The notes under the pieces were generated by a model. It searched no databases and was not told the DNA's origin. It saw only the letters and a program-made list of their open reading frames with translations. Shown here piece by piece: positions 1 to 7,795 of a stretch of 64,000 bases of DNA. Position numbers and translations under genes: made by a program. Source of the stretch: an uncultured Victivallales bacterium (lineage in GTDB: Bacteria > Verrucomicrobiota > Lentisphaeria > Victivallales > UBA1829); the NCBI GenBank assembly GCA_934661375.1, contig CAKUJH010000016.1:1-64000 (forward strand), given 5' to 3'. Each line of letters starts with the position of its first letter. The first letter of the stretch is position 1.

Positions 1-126
1 TGAAAATCTGACAAAACCGCTTTTTCAAAACGGATGCCATTCACGCAGGAATACTCCTGTCAATACCCCGTTTTTGAGTTTTTATGGGATAGCTCTGAAA
101 TATTTTTAATAAAAACAAGTGTATGC

Positions 127-155
127 TTGACATTATACAGGTATTATGCTATATA
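127..155 (+). promoter_or_regulatory. sigma70-like promoter ahead of ion-channel operon
   Basis: TTGACA at 127-132, a 17-base spacer, then TATATA at 150-155: a near-consensus housekeeping promoter and the best one in the first 160 bases. It conflicts with the start codons of the first gene. The ATGs at 146 and 158 lie at or before the expected transcription start near 162. Either the true start is further in (TTG at 185 is in frame but has no ribosome binding site), or the promoter match is fortuitous and transcription begins upstream. Confidence 0.45.
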
Positions 156-1636
156 TCATGGAGCAGAACAGCCGTTATAGAAAATTGCTTGCGGAAATAT
201 TCAGCTGCCGCAAACAGTTCTTCATTCTGCTGGATCAGGCGCAGTATGCGAAAGCGGAGAAACAGCTGGCGGAAATCGACCGTCGGAAGCAGCAGCTGCT
301 GGGGCTGCGCGATGTGGAACCGCAGCTTCAGCTGCAGAGCCGCGGACTGCGGGTGGAGGAACTGCGTGCAATGCTGGATCGGGAACGCGAAAAAGCCAAC
401 CTGCTGGTTTCCCTGAATGAATCACTGCGGAATCCGGAAAGTGTGGAACAGCTGCAGCAGACCGTTGCGGATTACCGGAAATATTTTTCTGGTATGAAAA
501 TGACTGGAATACTGGATCGCTGCATGAGCCGTACACTGGAAAATCTGCCAAAAAACCTGATGATATTCAGCGGCAAATCTTCGCCGGAACTATACAACGC
601 CGCAGTGAAGAAATTTCAGCAACTGATGGCGACCTGGCAGAAGGCCCCGATTTATGCCCTGATTATTCGGCAGAAAAACGGGACACTGTGTGATCTTTAT
701 TCTGCTGGCGGAACAGATCTGGAAAAAAACAACAAGCTGGGTCCGGAGGATTATGAACTGCATCTGATTTGTTTCAAAAATATCCGTGGACAAAGTGAAC
801 GCGCCAAGGTTTTTGTGCGTTCCTCCGGCATGGGCGAGGATGAAATACAGGCAGGCGGCAAATCCTATAAAGGACAGATTATCTGGCCGGCAAGCGACCG
901 GGGCGCGCTGGAAGTCAAGGAGGAGGTGCCTTACGGAATCCTGATCAAGAAAATCAGCCATGGATTGCAGGATATCCGACAGTCTCAGGAAAGCACGGAA
1001 GAGAATCTGTTGAAAAATCTGGAGGAAGTGCTGGCACATACTGCGCTCACGCCGAGTCATAAAAACATGCTGGCGGAAGAACTGCTGACATTGCTGTCAA
1101 ACGGAGATCCGCAGAATGCATTCTATCCGGATCTCAAAGCGCGGATCGGGGAAATATCCAGCAGTTTCCCAGAAGAATATAATTTTATCGAGGCATTTGA
1201 CAAATATCCGGCGGAACAGCGGAAAGCCAGTCAGGAATTGCTGAAGCTGGCGAATGAAGTCCGTTTCCAGCAGGTTGTTCAGAAAACAGCCGCGGCGCGG
1301 AATATTCAGCCGGTCGGATATCTTCGCAGTGCCAACGGTCAATTTACACTGGTTCGCTTCCGGTCTTCTCCGGAAGTCGCGGGAAAACAGGAACTGTGGA
1401 CGCTGCCGCAGTCGGGAGAACGTCCGTGTCTGGCGGGGACTGTGAGCGACGGTCAGCTCACGGTGAATCCGGATGCCAAAGCCGCTCTTCAGGTATTCCA
1501 GTTGGTCTGCACTCCGCAGGATGGCCGTTCAACTGCTGAGTTGACAGCGGAAGTGGAGAAACTGGCGGAACAGTATTCCATCAAAAAAATCATTTGGCCG
1601 ACCATCTGGCCGGAACTTAAAGGGGGCAAAAAATGA
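146..1636 (+). CDS. coiled-coil protein of unknown function, first gene of ion-channel operon
   Basis: I do not recognise the family. The 496-residue product has no signal peptide or membrane span. The first ~110 residues are rich in Glu, Gln, Arg and Leu heptads (coiled coil), and the rest looks globular. It opens the operon and overlaps the next gene by four bases (ATGA at 1633), so the two are probably translationally coupled. Its neighbours encode a MotA/TolQ/ExbB channel and two ExbD-like proteins, so it may be a cytoplasmic partner of that membrane complex (inference). The start is uncertain: ATG 146 has only a weak AGG upstream, ATG 158 is an alternative, and a strong promoter match overlaps both. 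Purine-rich codon use resembles the rest of the operon. Confidence 0.75.
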   Translation: MLYIMEQNSRYRKLLAEIFSCRKQFFILLDQAQYAKAEKQLAEIDRRKQQLLGLRDVEPQLQLQSRGLRVEELRAMLDREREKANLLVSLNESLRNPESVEQLQQTVADYRKYFSGMKMTGILDRCMSRTLENLPKNLMIFSGKSSPELYNAAVKKFQQLMATWQKAPIYALIIRQKNGTLCDLYSAGGTDLEKNNKLGPEDYELHLICFKNIRGQSERAKVFVRSSGMGEDEIQAGGKSYKGQIIWPASDRGALEVKEEVPYGILIKKISHGLQDIRQSQESTEENLLKNLEEVLAHTALTPSHKNMLAEELLTLLSNGDPQNAFYPDLKARIGEISSSFPEEYNFIEAFDKYPAEQRKASQELLKLANEVRFQQVVQKTAAARNIQPVGYLRSANGQFTLVRFRSSPEVAGKQELWTLPQSGERPCLAGTVSDGQLTVNPDAKAALQVFQLVCTPQDGRSTAELTAEVEKLAEQYSIKKIIWPTIWPELKGGKK

Positions 1637-1989
1637 ATTATTATGTCAAACAGGCAGCCAATGATTGTGTGTTCGGTCCGTTTCAGCTGGAAGAACTGCG
1701 CAGTTTTCTGGATGAAAATATTTTCCACAGCAATGACCAGGCTTCAATGGACCGTCAAGTCTGGACGCTGCTGCCGCAGCTGATTCAGGGGGAATCGAAT
1801 CAGATGAAAGAAGAACCGGCGGTTTCCGCAGTGTCCGAAACCTCTGCCGCGAAAATCCGGCTGGAACCAGTCAAGGCCGTGCAGCTGCGTCCGGTTGCAA
1901 TGAAAAAACCGGCGGTGGTTCTGCCCGATTCGATGCAGCAGAGTGAACCGAAGCGTCCGCGGATTGTGCTGGCGAGACGGGATCAGTGA
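1633..1989 (+). CDS. GYF_2-like domain protein
   Basis: A 118-residue protein. Its first ~50 residues fit the bacterial GYF_2 fold pattern: an N-terminal aromatic strand (NYYVKQ), then GPFQLEELRSFL, then a Trp near residue 41 followed by leucines. GYF_2 domains are usually small modules for binding proline-rich or membrane partners. The C-terminal ~65 residues are low-complexity with prolines, lysines and arginines and are probably disordered. A good ribosome binding site (AAGGGGG) lies inside the end of the previous gene, whose stop it overlaps in an ATGA. No membrane segment is visible. It is likely an adaptor in the complex encoded by the operon (inference). Confidence 0.7.
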   Translation: MNYYVKQAANDCVFGPFQLEELRSFLDENIFHSNDQASMDRQVWTLLPQLIQGESNQMKEEPAVSAVSETSAAKIRLEPVKAVQLRPVAMKKPAVVLPDSMQQSEPKRPRIVLARRDQ

Positions 1990-2028
1990 AACGGATTGGA
2001 AAGACCAAGCAGAGAAGGATGAAGACAT

Positions 2029-2916
2029 ATGAATGATGTATTTGAACTGAACTGGAAACGTCTGGATCCCGAAGCGAAATGGGGATTCCGGACCAAAAAG
2101 TTTACGGGCGTGAACAATGTGGTCTCATTTATGCTGGGGCTGGTGCTGACTGTGATTTTTTACGCAGTGCTGTATCCGTTTCATCTGATGAACCGCTGGC
2201 AGATGGTGGATATGTTTTTTCATGGCGGAGCGGAAAAACGCTGCACGATTCCGTATTACACCATATTCTTTTCCTGCTGGTGTCTGGCGTTTCTTTGGAT
2301 CAAGTGGCGGAAACTGAAAGTTCAGCGCAAGGCATTGCAGTTCAAACTGTTCGAAGATGCCCCGGATTATGTGATTTCACCCATGACCGCACAGGAAATC
2401 ATCAGCAATATGAATACGAAAGTGAATCGTCCGTCCGATTTCATGCTGCTGTGGCGGGTGAATTGTGCGCTGAGCAATCTGAAAAACATCGGGCGCGTGG
2501 CAGATGTTTCGTCGCTGCTGTCCGACCTGGCGAAAGATGATGCGGATTACGTAGAGAGCAGTTATTCTCTGACGAAGGGACTGATCTGGGCGATTCCGGT
2601 GCTGGGATTTATCGGGACCGTGCTGGGGTTGTCGCAGGCCGTTGGCGGTTTCGGCGCAGTTGTGGCGGGCGGAGCGGATCTGAATGCTCTGAAAGATGCT
2701 CTCGGCGGAGTTACCGGCGGTCTTGCCACTGCGTTTGAAACAACGCTGATCGCACTGGTTGCCGCTTTGATTATCCAGCTGCTGATGACGCTGCTGATTC
2801 AGAAAGAGGAAGATTTCCTGACGGATTGCAACAGTTATTGTCAGCGTAATCTGACATCCCGGCTGAAGATGCTTGACATCCGGGATGAATTAGAGGAAGA
2901 CGGACAGCAGGATTGA
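2029..2916 (+). CDS. MotA/TolQ/ExbB-family ion channel subunit
   Basis: Five-fold channel subunit of the kind that uses proton or sodium flow to do mechanical work. Hydrophobic segments lie near residues 28-50 and 75-95. The diagnostic C-terminal pair is near 185-205 (IPVLGFIGTVLGLSQAVGGF, the ExbB/TolQ core motif) and 235-265 (ATAFETTLIALVAALIIQLL, matching the second conserved helix with its polar Thr residues). At 295 residues it is somewhat longer than ExbB because of an N-terminal helix pair and the loop at 100-180. It starts at ATG 2029 after a GAAGGA site. The partner genes directly downstream encode two ExbD-like single-span proteins, so the channel assignment is firm even though the task of the complex is unknown. 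Confidence 0.88.
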   Translation: MNDVFELNWKRLDPEAKWGFRTKKFTGVNNVVSFMLGLVLTVIFYAVLYPFHLMNRWQMVDMFFHGGAEKRCTIPYYTIFFSCWCLAFLWIKWRKLKVQRKALQFKLFEDAPDYVISPMTAQEIISNMNTKVNRPSDFMLLWRVNCALSNLKNIGRVADVSSLLSDLAKDDADYVESSYSLTKGLIWAIPVLGFIGTVLGLSQAVGGFGAVVAGGADLNALKDALGGVTGGLATAFETTLIALVAALIIQLLMTLLIQKEEDFLTDCNSYCQRNLTSRLKMLDIRDELEEDGQQD

Positions 2917-2926
2917 AACCGAAGCC

Positions 2927-3769
2927 ATGAAGAATTCAAGTCCCATATCCCTGTTTTCCTTTCAGGATATCATCACCAGTCTGACCGGCATCATGATTGT
3001 GGTGGTGCTGATCATTCTGCTTCAACTGGTGCAGACGATGTCGGAAGCCGCCGCGCGTTCCAAACTGAAACCGGAATACGATGCAGCACTTGCCCGGCTG
3101 CAGGATTGCCGGCAGAAGCTGAATCAGTTGAAAAAACAGGAGGAACAGCTCCAGAAACGCCGGCAGGAATATGCGGGGAAACCGATGGCGGAGCTGCAGC
3201 GTGAGCTGATGATGGAATCCGGTTATGCGGATGCTCTGGCTTCAAAACTTGCCGCGCTGGTATCGGAAATTGCGCAATTGGAAAAACAGAAAAAAGAACT
3301 TTCTGAGTCCATTGTGCTGATGCGCCGGGAATGGATGCATACGGAACAGGAAAAAAACCGTCTGATGGAATTGCAGGCGCGACTGTCTCATCTGAAAAAA
3401 CAGAAAATTTCCTTTGAAACGAAAATAGAACAGAAACGGAAGATTGTCCGCGTGGAATTTCAAGGAGAAAACACCCGTACACCGATTCTGATCGAATGCA
3501 ACAACTGGGGATTCCGCTGCAAGGTGCATCCGGACGGCGTTCTCCGCCAGTTCGGAAATCCGGGCGACACAAATCCGACCGGACGTCCGCTGCAGGCGTT
3601 GGCTGATTGGCTGCGGAGACAGAATCTGAGTGTGTGTTATCCTGTACTTCTGTTCAGGAATGGAACTTTCCCGTACCATGATGATATTGTCGAGCGGATC
3701 AATTCGCTTGGCGTGGATGTGAAGCTGGGGCGGGAGCTGCTGGGTGAAGGGGAGGATTGTCTGCAATGA
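2927..3769 (+). CDS. ExbD-like single-span coiled-coil protein A
   Basis: A 280-residue bitopic protein with a short cytoplasmic tail and one membrane helix at about residues 12-35. An Asp (D14, in SFQDIITSLTG) sits at the start of that helix, where ExbD, TolR and MotB carry the ion-translocating Asp. A long Lys/Glu/Gln coiled coil follows (about 45-170). The compact C-terminal domain (about 180-280) has the layout of the ExbD periplasmic domain, ending in a segment where residues FRNGTFPYHDDIVERI recall the ExbD strand-helix. The canonical ExbD sequence (DMTPLIDV) is absent, so this is a divergent relative. It lies ten bases after the channel gene and overlaps the next gene by four bases. 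Confidence 0.7.
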   Translation: MKNSSPISLFSFQDIITSLTGIMIVVVLIILLQLVQTMSEAAARSKLKPEYDAALARLQDCRQKLNQLKKQEEQLQKRRQEYAGKPMAELQRELMMESGYADALASKLAALVSEIAQLEKQKKELSESIVLMRREWMHTEQEKNRLMELQARLSHLKKQKISFETKIEQKRKIVRVEFQGENTRTPILIECNNWGFRCKVHPDGVLRQFGNPGDTNPTGRPLQALADWLRRQNLSVCYPVLLFRNGTFPYHDDIVERINSLGVDVKLGRELLGEGEDCLQ

Positions 3770-4686
3770 GTAAGAAACGATCTTTACCGGACAGTCTGGA
3801 ACTGCTGCTGGACACGATGTGCAATACGTTCGGCGGCATCATATTCATTGCCATTACCCTGATCATCGTCTCGCAGCTTGCCGCGAAATCCATGCGGGAG
3901 ATGTCGCCTGAGGAACTGGATCGCCGCAACATTCAGAGAATGGAGGAGCAGTCGGCGGAATTGGAGAAACAGATACAGGAATTGTCAAAACGCCTGATCG
4001 AAGAACAGTTCCGGATTCCGGACGCACCGGAAGAACGCAGAATTCTTCTTGCCAAATTGGCAGAATGCAAAAAACAGAACGCCGGGCTGAAAAACCGGCT
4101 GGATGCGCTGTATTACCAGATGCTGAAGCTGAAACGGGAAGTCCAGCTGCTGAACAAAGAATCTGCAGAACTGAAATCAGATCTGACCCGGCGTAAGAAA
4201 GAGCAGCAGGAGCAGAACCAGCTTCTGAACGCAGAAAAACAGCGTCTGGTGAAGGAAATCGCGGAGCTGGAGGAAAAACTCAAAAACACACCGCAGCGGA
4301 AATTACGTTTCGCCATGGAGGAAACCACGTATATGAAACCGTACTGGGTGCTGCTGAAGCGAAACCGGGTTTATCGTCTGGGAGACGCCCGGAATCCTAT
4401 GAAAGGGGAAGTCAGTCTGCAGTTTCAGCTCGGAAACCGGCTGCGCATGAAGCCGCTGTCCGGAACATCTCTGGGAAAGGGTTCTGAAGATGAACTGGAG
4501 TATCTGTTCCGTTCGGTGGACAAGCATGAATTTTTCATCTATCTGGTTACAGATCATGACAGTTTTTCGGCGATGCTGCTGCTCAAACAGCACTTGCGGA
4601 ATACTGGATTCAAGGTAAACTGGATGGTGAATCCGGAGTATATGTTTGTGACGGGGGCTTCTCCGGGCTACAAAGCATCATTCTAA
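3766..4686 (+). CDS. ExbD-like single-span coiled-coil protein B
   Basis: The second ExbD-like protein of the operon, clearly different in sequence from the first. Its single membrane helix at about residues 10-40 contains Asp16 in LLLDTMCNTFGGIIFIAI, again an acidic residue at the helix start in the ion-path position. A coiled coil spans about 45-185 and a folded C-terminal domain about 190-306. The start is ATG 3766, preceded by GAAGGGGAGG and overlapping the previous stop as ATGA. A further upstream TTG in the same frame is less likely. Two unlike B subunits beside a single A subunit suggest a hetero-dimer in the channel pore rather than the ExbD or MotB homodimer (inference). Confidence 0.7.
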   Translation: MSKKRSLPDSLELLLDTMCNTFGGIIFIAITLIIVSQLAAKSMREMSPEELDRRNIQRMEEQSAELEKQIQELSKRLIEEQFRIPDAPEERRILLAKLAECKKQNAGLKNRLDALYYQMLKLKREVQLLNKESAELKSDLTRRKKEQQEQNQLLNAEKQRLVKEIAELEEKLKNTPQRKLRFAMEETTYMKPYWVLLKRNRVYRLGDARNPMKGEVSLQFQLGNRLRMKPLSGTSLGKGSEDELEYLFRSVDKHEFFIYLVTDHDSFSAMLLLKQHLRNTGFKVNWMVNPEYMFVTGASPGYKASF

Positions 4687-4705
4687 AAGAGGAGAATATA
4701 TTATC

Positions 4706-6886
4706 ATGAAGATCAATTGTCCGTACTGTCATCAGGAATATGAATTGCGCGAGGAAAAATACGGAAAGCCGTTTGCCTGCATTGAATGCGGTCGGGATTT
4801 CATTGTCGGCAGAAAGGTGAAGAAAGGCAAAGGTCTTATCATCACATTGATTTGTCTGCTGGTACTGATTGTCGTTTTGGGCGGAGCCGGATTTTTCCAG
4901 CTGAAAAAGCATTCCGGAGCGGCGACCCGGACAGAACAGAAAAACCAGACGGACAAATCCGAAGCGGCAAAAACGAAATCAGAACCCTCTGCCGGGGAAA
5001 CGGAAAAAGAAGAACCGGCGGATCCGCAGCAGATTGCTTTTCAGAAATTGTCAGAAATCATTCAGAAAGGAACCGTGCAGGACCTCGTCCAGGCATTGCC
5101 GCAGGTCGATGTGAATTACTGCCCGGATAAGGAACTGCCGCTGCTTCTTCAGGCAGTTCAGCAGAAAAAAACAGACATGGTGCAAACGCTGCTGTCCCGC
5201 GAGGCGGATATCAATGCTGTATCGGGGAATGACAATGCCGCGTCCATTGCCGCACGCAACAATGACTTGCCGATGCTGGAATTTCTGATTCGGAACAATG
5301 TCATTTATGACGGTTCGACAGCGGATACTCCGATCGGAATTGCCGCGGAAAACGGTTTCGGCGAAATGGTGGCATTTTTCACTTCGGGGAAATATGAGTT
5401 CAAGGAATACGGCTCCGGTGAAAAAGCAATTTTTCGGGCTGTCCGGAAACAGCATGTCGAATGCGTGAAACTGCTGTTCCCGTATGTCGGCGGCGTTGAA
5501 GAAACAGATAAACAGGGCAACACTCTGCTGGCGGCTGCCGTAGACAGCGGCAATCCGGAACTGGTGCAGTTTTTCCGGTCGAAAGGTGCGGACACCAACG
5601 TACTGAGCGGCAACGGAACGCCGCTTTTCCTGCTGGCGATTCTCTCCGGCGATCCGCAGATCATTGCACAGTTTCAGACTGTTCCCATAGACCGGTCGCT
5701 GACCGACCGCCAAGGCAACACCATTCCGATCATGGCGGCGAAAAAACAGAACTGGGACATCCTGCATGAATATCTGACCGAAGAAAATAAACAGCAGCGC
5801 AACAAGGACGGCTGCAATGTGCTGTTCTATGCCTGCGCCAGCAATGCGCCGGAAGAAGAAGTGCTTTTCCTTTTGAAAAAAGGAGTCGATGCAGACAGTC
5901 CGGTTTTTTCGCAAAGTGCGCTTTATGCCGCGGTAACTCACGGCAGTACAGACGCCGCGCGGACCTTGCTGTCCCGAGGCGCGGTATCCTGGTCGGCAAC
6001 GGATTCGGAAGGAAATGATGCGCTGATGCTGGCGTCACAGCAAGGCAGTCCGGAGCTGGTTCAGCTGATCCTGGATAAAATGCCGAAACTTTCCGTATTC
6101 AGAAAGAACCGGAAAAATCAGACCGCCATGGCTCTGGCGCAAGCCGGGAATCATACGGAGATTGTATCTCTGCTGCGTTCGGCAATGAAACGCCAGATGG
6201 AACAGCGCCTGACCGCTCTTGACGCCAAATCCATTCCCTGGGAACAGAAAATCCGGCAGGCGGAAGCCATGCGTCCGCAGGCTGGCGGATTCCCCGAAGT
6301 GGTCGGGCTGGTGGACGCTCATATGAAAAAGTATAACGCGGAAATTGTTCTGGAACAGACCCAGGCTTTGAATGCGGCAGTCAATGAAGCCGACGAATTC
6401 AAAGATCCGGAGATTGCTGTCCGGAAACTGAAATACGCTCTGACGAAACATCCGAGGGCGGAAGCAGCCAGCGTCAATCGCGCCAAAGACAAAATCGAGG
6501 ATTTGCAGCGGCGTATAGCCGAAATCAAACGGAAAGAAGAACGTGTGGCGGCTTTGCGCAGAAAAATCGATTCAATGAGCCAGGCAGAATTGCGTGCCGA
6601 AGCATCCAATGTCATCAATAATTGGCTGAAAGATATGCAGGTGGGAAACGATACAGGAAAGTATTGGAAATACCCGGAACTGCGGGATCGGTTGTTCAGC
6701 GTCAAAAGCTGGACGATTCTGGACGGCAGCACCTGGGGCGCATACAGCAGTTCCGTCAAAATCATCATCGAGTCTTCCACCAAAGGCGGATCCCCGATTC
6801 GGAAAGTATGGAGTGTTTCATTGACGCGTGACGAAGATGACGAAATGAAGCCGAAAGTGCTTTCGCTGTCCTCGGTGGATGATTGA
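4706..6886 (+). CDS. zinc-ribbon / membrane / ankyrin-repeat protein
   Basis: A 726-residue protein. The N-terminus has a zinc ribbon (C5-x2-C8 and C24-x2-C27 in CPYC ... CIEC, the MJ0042-type layout) followed by one membrane helix at about residues 45-67. A charged linker (about 70-110) leads to roughly ten ankyrin-like repeats (about 115-500, with recurring N-A-x-x-G-x-x-E-x-V-x-x-L phrases). A helical Lys/Glu-rich section follows (about 510-625), then a C-terminal beta-rich domain (about 630-726) rich in Ser and Trp. Ankyrins bind proteins. Here they would face the side opposite the ribbon. It is the last gene of the operon, 20 bases after the ExbD-like gene B, with GAGGAG upstream. It could be a sensor, effector or anchor for the channel complex (inference). 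Confidence 0.8.
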   Translation: MKINCPYCHQEYELREEKYGKPFACIECGRDFIVGRKVKKGKGLIITLICLLVLIVVLGGAGFFQLKKHSGAATRTEQKNQTDKSEAAKTKSEPSAGETEKEEPADPQQIAFQKLSEIIQKGTVQDLVQALPQVDVNYCPDKELPLLLQAVQQKKTDMVQTLLSREADINAVSGNDNAASIAARNNDLPMLEFLIRNNVIYDGSTADTPIGIAAENGFGEMVAFFTSGKYEFKEYGSGEKAIFRAVRKQHVECVKLLFPYVGGVEETDKQGNTLLAAAVDSGNPELVQFFRSKGADTNVLSGNGTPLFLLAILSGDPQIIAQFQTVPIDRSLTDRQGNTIPIMAAKKQNWDILHEYLTEENKQQRNKDGCNVLFYACASNAPEEEVLFLLKKGVDADSPVFSQSALYAAVTHGSTDAARTLLSRGAVSWSATDSEGNDALMLASQQGSPELVQLILDKMPKLSVFRKNRKNQTAMALAQAGNHTEIVSLLRSAMKRQMEQRLTALDAKSIPWEQKIRQAEAMRPQAGGFPEVVGLVDAHMKKYNAEIVLEQTQALNAAVNEADEFKDPEIAVRKLKYALTKHPRAEAASVNRAKDKIEDLQRRIAEIKRKEERVAALRRKIDSMSQAELRAEASNVINNWLKDMQVGNDTGKYWKYPELRDRLFSVKSWTILDGSTWGAYSSSVKIIIESSTKGGSPIRKVWSVSLTRDEDDEMKPKVLSLSSVDD

Positions 6887-6892
6887 TGCGGT

Positions 6893-7789
6893 TTACTGCT
6901 GAAACAGCAGAATGCTGAATCCAGCTCCTGCTGTCAGAAGCAGCAGACAGAGAATCGCCGCACCTGTCGGGACGGCGGTCAGCAGTAACCGTTTTCGGTT
7001 CGGGCTTTCCGTCCGGAAGCCTCTGAAAGCGGCAAGACAAAGCAGTCCCTGCAGTATCAGCAGAAACGGAAGCAATTCATTGAAGAGAGTGGAAAACAAG
7101 CCGGCGATTCCATAGGCGCAGACCGCGCAAAGGATTCCGGCAATCAGCGGATTGCGCCGTCGGAAATACGCCGGAAATCCGCAATGCAGCGGCCAGCCCA
7201 GAAGCAGCAGCCAGCCGTACAGCGCAAAAATTCCATATGACGCCCCGACAGTCAGAGGGTCGCTGACCAGAGTGAAGGTGTCGGCTTTGATCCAGTCCGG
7301 ACGGTATTTTTCCGCATAACGGATGCCCGGCGCCGGGGCTGCGCCCACGCCGTGAACCCAGTTGTCCGCAATCATTGCACAGCCGCCGCGCCAGAGATAC
7401 AGCCGGTGCAGGATGGATTTTTCTTTCACTTGAAACGAGGACGCCGCACGTTTCCCGCTGTCCGGCAGCGGAATCAGCAGCAGTAGAAACAGCAGGAGCA
7501 GACTTGCGCTTTTCAGGGAGCGGGTCAGCCAAAGAAACAGCAGCAGACCCCCCAGACAGGCAAGCCAGGCTCCTCTGGAATAGGTCATGCCGATCCCGAT
7601 GAACAGACTGATGATGACTGCAAATAGCGGAACTTCGCAAAAAATCCGCAATGGTGTCCGCTGGATTTTCCGGTCTGTCCATAACAGCATTCCGCAGCAG
7701 ACCAGCGCAAGCATGACAAGAAATATGCCGCAGGTGTTCGGGGAGTGGAATGCCATTTGCAGCCGTTCATTGCCCAGATAATGGTACAT
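6893..7789 (-). pseudogene. O-antigen ligase/polymerase-like protein, N-terminally truncated
   Basis: A polytopic membrane protein of 298 residues. It begins exactly at the mid-protein motif of WaaL/Wzy-type proteins (R-L-x-x-x-F-x-x-P-N-T-x-x-x-F-L, usually R..G.F.NPN) and then has the conserved TYSRGAWLA segment. The five or so helices that normally precede this point are missing, so the gene has probably lost its 5' half. The ATG at 7789 has no clear ribosome binding site. It follows the TGA stop of the upstream gene by six bases and lies in the same frame as that gene. A short membrane protein could still be made by coupling, but ligase activity is doubtful. It is convergent with the ankyrin gene, seven bases away. 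Confidence 0.6.
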
Positions 7790-7795
7790 CCCGTG

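Noticed and set aside
146..6886. Zorya defence system
   Set aside because: A MotA-like channel and a single-span partner are shared features, but there is no OmpA-like peptidoglycan-binding domain and no ZorC, ZorD or ZorE helicase or nuclease beside it, so the name does not fit.
6897..6911. CTGCT-GAAAC-AGCAG hairpin between the convergent ankyrin and ligase-like genes as a terminator
   Set aside because: Five-pair stem without a T run on either strand, and it overlaps the ligase-like coding end.
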